Part shown: positions 58,817 to 64,000 of the stretch, piece after piece
Layout: the number at the start of each line of letters is the position of its first letter
Position numbering within the stretch: position 1 is the stretch's first letter
Assembly: GCF_001428895.1 (NCBI RefSeq)
Contig: NZ_LMJA01000029.1
Location: forward strand, 245,982-309,981
DNA: 64,000 nucleotides
Direction of reading: 5' to 3'
DNA from: Mycobacterium sp. Root265
Lineage (GTDB): Bacteria > Actinomycetota > Actinomycetes > Mycobacteriales > Mycobacteriaceae
Position numbers and translations under genes: made by a program
The notes under the pieces: model-generated
What the model was told of the DNA's origin: nothing
Seen by the model: the letters and a program-made list of their open reading frames with translations, nothing else
Database searches by the model: none

Positions 58817-58933
58817 CGGCCCAGGGTAGCCGAAATTGACTCTGGATGTCAGAAACGATACTTCGACTTCAACTTGATACCCAGTCTCACGGACCGGTAC
58901 GGTGGTCCCGGTAGTCAGACGAAAGGTGGGTTG

Positions 58934-60376
58934 ATGACAGTCGACACCCCGACCGCGGTCGACCCGCAACCGGGCGCCCCCGCGCGCCCCGTTCGCACCG
59001 GCGCAGTGGTGTCGGTCCTGGCCTTCGCCGGCATGTGTGCGGCGTTCACCCAGACCATCCTCATCCCCATCCAGGGCGAGCTGCCGATGCTGTTGAACGC
59101 ATCGAGCAGCGACACGGCGTGGGTCATCACGATCACCTTGCTGGTCGCGGCGATCTGCACGCCGATCTCCGGAAAATTGGGCGACATGTACGGCAAGCGC
59201 CGGGTCGCCCTGACCCTGCTCGGTGTCCTGATGCTCGGATCGGTGGTCGCGGCGCTGTCGCCCACGGTGGCCCCGCTGATCGTCGGACGCGGCCTGCAGG
59301 GAATGGGCATGGGTGTCATCCCGCTGGGTATCGCGATCCTGCGCGACACTCTTCCGGCCGATCGGCTCGGCTCGGCCATCGCGCTGGTCAGCGCGACGCT
59401 GGGGGTCGGCGGTGCGCTCGGCCTGCCGATCAGCGCCTTCGTCACCGAACACTTCGACTGGCATGCCCTGTTCTGGGTCGCCGCGTGCCTGGGCGGCACC
59501 GCTTTCGTGCTGATGGCCATGTTCGTGCCGGAGAGCAGGTTGCGCGTCGGGGGCCGGGTGGACGTCATCGGCATCATCGGCCTCGCGATCGGTCTGTCAG
59601 GTGTGCTGCTGGCCGTCTCCCGCGGCAACGACTGGGGCTGGACGTCGTCGCGAACAGTGGGATTCCTGGTCGGCGGCGTGGTCGTGCTGTTGGTGTGGGG
59701 ATGGCTGGAACTGCGCATCCATGAGCCGCTGGTCGACCTGAGGGTGAGCGCCCGCGGTCCGGTGCTGCTCACCAACCTGGCCTCGATCGCCATGGGGTTC
59801 GCGCTGTTCTCCTCGCAGATCGCCTTCCCGCAGCTCCTCGAACTTCCCAAAGCAGCAGGCGGATTGGGCATGCCGCTCCTGCAGGCCAGCCTGTTCCTGA
59901 TGCCCGCCGGGCTGGCGATGCTGGTCATGTCGCCGATTGCCGGACGTCTCGGACGGCTCTGGGGACCCAAACCGCTGCTGGTCGCCGGGGCGGCCATCAT
60001 GGGCACGGGTTACCTCGTGGCGCTGTTCTCCGAGCTGCACGCCGGTCACATCCTGATCATCAATATCTTGATCGGCATCGGTATCGGGCTCGGCTACGCG
60101 GCCATGCCGACGCTGATCATGCGTGCCGTGCCCGCGTCGGAAACCGGTGCCGCCAACGGACTCAACACCCTGATGCGGTCACTCGGAACCGCCACGGCCG
60201 CAGCCGTCATCGCCGCGGTGCTGGCCCGCTACACCGTGGACGTCGGCGGCACACCCGTGCCCAGCACGGACGGATTCCAGTCGGCGTTCATGTTCGGGCT
60301 CGGTGCCGCCGTGCTGTGTACCGTCATCGCGATCTTCATCCCGCAGCCGGATGCGACGATGGAGCAATGCGACTGA
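58934..60376 (+). CDS. MFS drug-type exporter (EmrB/QacA, DHA2-like)
   Basis: A 480-aa multidrug exporter of the 14-helix DHA2 family, with around 13-14 hydrophobic segments. Motif A between TM2 and TM3 is GKLGDMYGKRRVAL, motif C is around LGVGGALGLPISAF, and RGLQGMGMGVIPLGIAIL is the conserved TM4 region. Start ATG 58934 with GAAAGGTGGG upstream. Its 3' end overlaps the acyltransferase ATG by 10 nt. Divergent TetR gene suggests inducible efflux. Confidence 0.85.
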   Translation: MTVDTPTAVDPQPGAPARPVRTGAVVSVLAFAGMCAAFTQTILIPIQGELPMLLNASSSDTAWVITITLLVAAICTPISGKLGDMYGKRRVALTLLGVLMLGSVVAALSPTVAPLIVGRGLQGMGMGVIPLGIAILRDTLPADRLGSAIALVSATLGVGGALGLPISAFVTEHFDWHALFWVAACLGGTAFVLMAMFVPESRLRVGGRVDVIGIIGLAIGLSGVLLAVSRGNDWGWTSSRTVGFLVGGVVVLLVWGWLELRIHEPLVDLRVSARGPVLLTNLASIAMGFALFSSQIAFPQLLELPKAAGGLGMPLLQASLFLMPAGLAMLVMSPIAGRLGRLWGPKPLLVAGAAIMGTGYLVALFSELHAGHILIINILIGIGIGLGYAAMPTLIMRAVPASETGAANGLNTLMRSLGTATAAAVIAAVLARYTVDVGGTPVPSTDGFQSAFMFGLGAAVLCTVIAIFIPQPDATMEQCD

Positions 60377-61020
60377 GACGTCCACGCTCACGAGGACTCG
60401 GTAAGCGCGCGTGGTTGCTGACCTGGACCATTCGGCTGCTGCTCTGGACGCTGGGTTTCACCCGCATCATCAGAACCGAGATCGTGAACGCCGACGTCGT
60501 GCCCGACAAGGGTGCGGTGATCCTGGCCGCCAATCACACCTCGATGGTCGACGTCTTCTTCATCCTCGGGGCGCTGCGCCGGGAGGCGATCGCCATGGCG
60601 ATGGCGGAACTGTGGAAATCACCCCTCACCCGATGGCTGGTCGAGGTGCTGGGGCAGATACCGGTGGTCCGGGGCGACTCGGAATCCGGTAAGCAGGCCA
60701 TGGAAAGTGCCACGAACGCCTTGGAAGACGGGGCCCTGGTCGGGATCTTCCCCGAACAGAAGTGCGTGAAGCCGGGCGAGACCGCGCCGTACCGACCGGG
60801 TGTCGCAGTGCTGTCCAAGCGGACCGGTGTGCCGATCATCCCGGTCCGTCTCGTCAACGCGAACAAGGTGCTGCCGTTGGATCGCCGGTTCCCGGTCCTG
60901 GGGCACACCGTGCACGTGCTGTTCGGCGATCCCATTCACCCCGACGAGTTCCCGTCGATCCCTGAACTTCTCGACGAGGTCCAGCGACGCATCACGATGC
61001 TCACCGCACCTGCTACCTGA
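60367..61020 (+). CDS. 1-acyl-sn-glycerol-3-phosphate acyltransferase-like (PlsC) protein
   Basis: A 217-aa membrane-associated acyltransferase. An N-terminal hydrophobic segment (LLTWTIRLLLWTLGFTRII) anchors it. The catalytic motif NHTSMVD (57-63) is present, as is IPVVRGDSESGKQAME. The third motif, usually F-P-E-G-T-R-S, reads FPEQKCVKPGE, so two substrate-binding residues differ. ATG 60367 overlaps the MFS gene end; probably co-transcribed with it. Substrate may be another lipid or alcohol than lysophosphatidate. Confidence 0.8.
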   Translation: MRLRRPRSRGLGKRAWLLTWTIRLLLWTLGFTRIIRTEIVNADVVPDKGAVILAANHTSMVDVFFILGALRREAIAMAMAELWKSPLTRWLVEVLGQIPVVRGDSESGKQAMESATNALEDGALVGIFPEQKCVKPGETAPYRPGVAVLSKRTGVPIIPVRLVNANKVLPLDRRFPVLGHTVHVLFGDPIHPDEFPSIPELLDEVQRRITMLTAPAT

Positions 61021-61178
61021 GGCCGCGGATGTACGTGGTTTCAGTGTCACGAGGTACCAGGGCCGAGAACTGAAACTGTGCACGGAAAAGCGTCGTCCCA
61101 CGTACGTGGCTTCCGTCTCGCAGGGGTGAGCGCCGGAAGGCTGAAGCCGGGTACGTCGCACTTCTCTACGCTGGTGCC

Positions 61179-61382
61179 ATGTTCTTCCTGTTCGGCTTCG
61201 GCACCAAGCAGAAGCCTCTCGGTCCCGGCGAGACGCGGACCTGCCCGCGCTGTCACAACACCACCCAATGGATGCGCCTTCGGCAGTTCAACCAGTTCAC
61301 ATTGTTCTTCGTCCCGATCGCGCGGTGGAAGCGCCGGCAGTTCGAGGCGTGCGGCATCTGCGGTGCCTCGGTCGCGGCCTGA
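61179..61382 (+). CDS. Small zinc-ribbon protein
   Basis: A 67-aa protein with two CxxC pairs: CPRC at 22-25 and CGIC at 58-61, separated by a hydrophobic stretch (FNQFTLFFVPIARW). This is the zinc-ribbon/ 'zinc ribbon 15' type seen in many actinobacteria, function unknown. The preceding 158 bp hold a perfect 12-bp palindrome CCACGTACGTGG (61098-61109) of unknown role. It is convergent with the oxidoreductase gene after 1 nt. Confidence 0.65.
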   Translation: MFFLFGFGTKQKPLGPGETRTCPRCHNTTQWMRLRQFNQFTLFFVPIARWKRRQFEACGICGASVAA

Positions 61383-61383
61383 G

Positions 61384-63606
61384 TCAGCCGACGCTTGCGG
61401 TCACCCGCACCGGGATGTTCCCCTGCCGCGGAAGCCCGGTGATGGGGTCGTACTCGGTATCGGTCGGCACCAGACGGCCGACATTGCTTCCGCGCGAACG
61501 GACTTCGCCATCTTCGCTCGGTAATCCACCGAATGCGTGATGCATGGCGATCACGTCGCGGCGCAGGCTGTCATCGGCCTCGACCACGCTGGGGATGCTG
61601 TCGTGCGGGGAGGTCACGGTGACCAGATCACCGGATCGCAGGCCCAGCGCGGCGATGGCCTCGGAATGCATGTAGGCCGGGTTGTAGGGCTTGCCGCGGT
61701 TCAGCGCGGCCAGGTTGGTGCCCGAGGAGTTCATGAAACTCCCGTGCCGGCGCGGGATCAGCCGCAACGGATACTCGGCGGTGTCCTGCGTGGCGGCGAA
61801 ATCCTCGGTCATGACGTCGGCGAGCTCGCCGAGCAGGACGGCGTTGCCGACATCCAGGCGCGCTTCGCAGTCGGCGTCGCGTTCGGCGACCACCTCGTCG
61901 ACGTCGAAGATCTTGCCGTGCGGATGGCCGGCGACCTCGTCGAAGGGGATGCGCGAGGTCGAGCACATCTGAGCGAACAGTTCCTCGGTGGTCAGCGAGG
62001 TTTCGGCATTCATGTTGATCACGACGGGCGGTGATTCCATGAAGCGTCCGCCACCACCGCCGAAGAAGTTCACGAACCACAGGTCGAGCTGCATGCGCGT
62101 GGTGAGGCCGAGGAAAAACTGCCACTCCTCGGTCAGATCCGATCCCTGGGGTGGCTCGACGATCCGTGGCACGTACTGTCCGTACGCCGCCGGGATCCCG
62201 GTGCCGCTGGTGTAGTACTTGATGAGCTCGCTGCCCATCGTCATGGCGGGCGTTTCCATCTGCATCATGGGCGCGATGACGTAGTCGGCCAGCCGCGACG
62301 TGAGCGACATCTCGGTGTCGAGAGTGACCAGCAAATCCAGGTTTTCCAGTGCGCGCAGCGTCTTTCGCTGATCCGGCCAGGCCGCCATCGGATTGCCCCC
62401 GATGCAGATCAGCGCCTTCACCTGACCTTCGCCCTCCAGCAGGATCTCGTCGGCCAGTGCCGCGGTCGGCATTCCGGCCACCGTGTCGGTCAGCCCCCGG
62501 ACCCGCAGCCGCTCGCCGTATCCCCAGCCCTCGTACGGCGGGTGCGGCTGGGCTTTGGCGGTGAACGCGGGCATCAAGGTGTTGGGCCGGGTCACCCGTT
62601 CGCCGGCCCGCTGCCACCGCCCGCAGATCGTGGTGAGACACAGGCAGAGGTATTCGAGCAGGCTGCCGTGTGCGGCGAAGTTCGCACCGGTACCGGCGTT
62701 GACCATGCCACGCCGTGCGCCGTGGCTCGCGAACGTGGTTGCGGCGGCGATGAATCGCTCCACCGGGATGTCGGCACGCTGGGCCACGTACTCCGGTGTG
62801 AAACCCGATACCGCCGCAGCCAGGTCCTCGAACCCGGTGGCGTTCTCGGTCAGGAACGCGGTGTCGCAGAGCCCCTCGGAGATGACGTAGTTGATGATGC
62901 CCGCGACGATGGTCACGTCCTCGCCGGGACGCGGCTGCAGGTGGATGGCCGCGCGCGCCGCGGTCTGGGAACGGCGCGGGTCGATGACAATCAGCTGCAT
63001 GCCACGGGCCAGCGCGCTGCGCAGCCCCTGCCCGGGGTTCTGGCCGGGGATGCCGATGGCTTTGGAGACCAGCGGGTTGGTGCCGATGAGCAACCAGCTG
63101 TCGGCCTCGTGGAAATCGACGTCGCCGCCGAGCCAGTGGCCGTGCGCGGCGAGTGCGATCTGCTTGCCGGGCTGGTCGATGGTGTTGGCGGTGAAGAACA
63201 TCGGGGACTCGATACCGCGGATGAAGGCGTTGGCCATCAATGCCGACGCCGGGTAGGGCAGACCGTTGGTGCCCAGGTACAGCGCCACCGAACGCGGCCC
63301 GTGCGCGTCGATCAGCTGCTGCAACCGCGCGGCGATCTCGTCCATCGCGAGTTCGGCATCGATCGGCCGATGGCTGCCATCGGGCTGCCGCTTTTGGCTG
63401 TGCAGGAGCCGGCTCGGGTTGTTGTGGATCTCGGGCAGTGCGCGTCCCTTGGCACACGTATAGCCCTTGAACATGGGGTTGTCCGGGTCGCCGGTCACCT
63501 TCGTCAGCCTGCCGTCGGTGACCGTGGCCAGCACCCCGCAATGCGCTGAGCAGATCCGGCAGATGCCGGGCTGCGTCGTTGTCTGCGTGGACACGGAAAT
63601 ATTCAT
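61384..63606 (-). CDS. Molybdopterin-dependent oxidoreductase (DMSO reductase superfamily)
   Basis: A 740-aa oxidoreductase with an N-terminal [4Fe-4S] site: C16, C19, C23 and C51 (CRICSAHC...GYTCAKG). The MopB fold blocks follow in order, with ALYLGTNGLP, DPRRSQTAARA and FAGAT-type segments, and a C-terminal molydopterin dinucleotide-binding domain starting near 600 (PLRLIPRRHGSFMNSSGTN). No Tat signal, so cytoplasmic. No separate electron-transfer subunits are next to it. The substrate could be an organic compound; not assignable. Divergent from a TetR gene. Confidence 0.82.
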   Translation of the reverse strand: MNISVSTQTTTQPGICRICSAHCGVLATVTDGRLTKVTGDPDNPMFKGYTCAKGRALPEIHNNPSRLLHSQKRQPDGSHRPIDAELAMDEIAARLQQLIDAHGPRSVALYLGTNGLPYPASALMANAFIRGIESPMFFTANTIDQPGKQIALAAHGHWLGGDVDFHEADSWLLIGTNPLVSKAIGIPGQNPGQGLRSALARGMQLIVIDPRRSQTAARAAIHLQPRPGEDVTIVAGIINYVISEGLCDTAFLTENATGFEDLAAAVSGFTPEYVAQRADIPVERFIAAATTFASHGARRGMVNAGTGANFAAHGSLLEYLCLCLTTICGRWQRAGERVTRPNTLMPAFTAKAQPHPPYEGWGYGERLRVRGLTDTVAGMPTAALADEILLEGEGQVKALICIGGNPMAAWPDQRKTLRALENLDLLVTLDTEMSLTSRLADYVIAPMMQMETPAMTMGSELIKYYTSGTGIPAAYGQYVPRIVEPPQGSDLTEEWQFFLGLTTRMQLDLWFVNFFGGGGGRFMESPPVVINMNAETSLTTEELFAQMCSTSRIPFDEVAGHPHGKIFDVDEVVAERDADCEARLDVGNAVLLGELADVMTEDFAATQDTAEYPLRLIPRRHGSFMNSSGTNLAALNRGKPYNPAYMHSEAIAALGLRSGDLVTVTSPHDSIPSVVEADDSLRRDVIAMHHAFGGLPSEDGEVRSRGSNVGRLVPTDTEYDPITGLPRQGNIPVRVTASVG

Positions 63607-63608
63607 AC

Positions 63609-63620
63609 TCCCGAACGGGA
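63609..63620. promoter_or_regulatory. Palindrome in the oxidoreductase/TetR divergent gap
   Basis: TCCCGAACGGGA, perfect arms TCCCG and CGGGA around AA, sits 3 nt upstream of the oxidoreductase ATG within a 35-bp gap. It is the probable operator of the divergent TetR; binding there would block both starts. Confidence 0.55.
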
Positions 63621-63641
63621 AAAAATACTAGACTGGGACAC

Positions 63642-64000
63642 ATGACGGGATCAGTGAGTCGGCGGCGCGGCCGGCCCAGGCAGATCAGCCGGGAGCGGAT
63701 CGTCTCCGCGGCACGCGATCTGCCGCCCGAGGAGCTGACCATGCAGGCGGTGGCCGGCGTCCTCGGAGTGGACCCGAAGGCGTTGAACTACCACGTGGGC
63801 GACCGTGAAGGTCTGCGTGAACTCGTCGCACTGGACGTGTTCGAATCGGAACTTCGGCGGGTCGAGTTACCCGCCGACGGCGACTGGCGGGTGGTGGCCC
63901 GTTCCTTCGCGGGGGCGATCCGCGACGCCTATCTCAAGGTCGGCGTGCTGGCGGCCTCATTTCACCTGCCCGCCGCAACCGGCCTGACGGCCCTGGCGCC
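63642..64000 (+). CDS. TetR-family transcriptional regulator (partial, right edge)
   Basis: The first 119 codons are present; the rest lies outside the window. RGRPRQISRERIVSAARDLP (9-28) leads into an HTH with MQAVAGVLGVDPKALNYHVG and the turn GDREGLREL, of the TetR_C-like type with YHVGD. No clear ribosome site (GACTGGGACAC). It is divergent from the molybdopterin oxidoreductase and likely regulates it and itself. Confidence 0.78.
   Translation, partial: MTGSVSRRRGRPRQISRERIVSAARDLPPEELTMQAVAGVLGVDPKALNYHVGDREGLRELVALDVFESELRRVELPADGDWRVVARSFAGAIRDAYLKVGVLAASFHLPAATGLTALA

Noticed and set aside
61628-63742. 704-codon minus-strand frame overlapping the molybdopterin oxidoreductase
   Set aside because: Arg/His-rich frame shift of the real gene; no motif, while the 740-aa frame has the Fe-S cysteines.
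1-64000. Prophage, insertion sequence or tRNA-borne island
   Set aside because: No integrase, transposase, terminal repeats, phage structural genes or tRNA could be recognised on reading both strands; a search with a tRNA model would settle the last point.

Overview
The window is GC-rich, densely packed chromosomal DNA from an actinobacterium, most likely an environmental, fast-growing Mycobacterium/Mycolicibacterium-type species. The evidence is the gene content: a Tat-dependent class A beta-lactamase lipoprotein, an Rv2525c-like DUF1906 protein, a mycobacterial haemophore-family protein, a GAF-ANTAR regulator, a class II fructose-bisphosphate aldolase very like the M. tuberculosis enzyme, a HadA/HadB-type fused dehydratase, a second gyrase-like pair resembling M. 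smegmatis TopoNM, and many small exported proteins of mycobacterial style. I saw no tRNA, rRNA, CRISPR array, insertion sequence or prophage; the region reads as accessory metabolism and surface functions with many local regulators.

Layout, left to right. 1-8.1 kb: a GH78 alpha-L-rhamnosidase (cut by the left edge) preceded by a 39-codon ORF with a hairpin inside it, then a LapA-domain membrane protein, an O-methyltransferase, two exported proteins, a cysteine hydrolase, the chromate transporter ChrA and a membrane protein. 8.2-16.8 kb: several regulator/target pairs (TetR; HxlR next to a dehalogenase-like hydrolase; LysR next to a class A beta-lactamase), a SurE/PfkB pair and an exported peptidoglycan-type protein. 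16.8-24 kb: DUF1906 protein, lycopene cyclase + MOSC protein, a large exported hydrolase, a dinucleotide-binding oxidoreductase and an acetyltransferase.

24.2-31.6 kb holds the clearest pathway: a CitE-like lyase, then, behind a LacI-type operator, an operon of sugar-binding lipoprotein, permease, single-domain ATPase, PfkB kinase, P-loop kinase, LacI regulator and class II fructose-bisphosphate aldolase. Most junctions overlap by a few bases. Uptake, two phosphorylations and aldol cleavage could therefore be encoded together. 31.6-39.1 kb: exported proteins, DUF5996, the gyrase-like pair, two tandem 51-aa proteins and a GAF-ANTAR gene broken by an in-frame amber codon.

39.2-50 kb: AtoE transporter, TetR, AraC, an alpha/beta hydrolase, a flavin-type oxidase, a YbdK ligase overlapping tail-to-tail with a PEP-utilising enzyme (rifampin-phosphotransferase-like architecture), its divergent TetR, a DCC protein and small exported proteins including a haemophore-like one. 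50.4-64 kb: a surface protein with four tandem repeats of an exact 133-residue period, a fused dehydratase, a frameshifted exported protein, a hydrolase/TetR pair, a two-component system, a TetR/MFS/acyltransferase unit, and a molybdopterin oxidoreductase divergent from a TetR gene cut by the right edge.

I did not find a single obviously unprecedented system. The best leads are the LysR/serine hydrolase/beta-lactamase module, the two Asp-nucleophile hydrolases that have Thr where the catalytic His is expected, the TopoNM-like pair, the sugar operon, the leader ORF with hairpin before the rhamnosidase, and the two disrupted genes.
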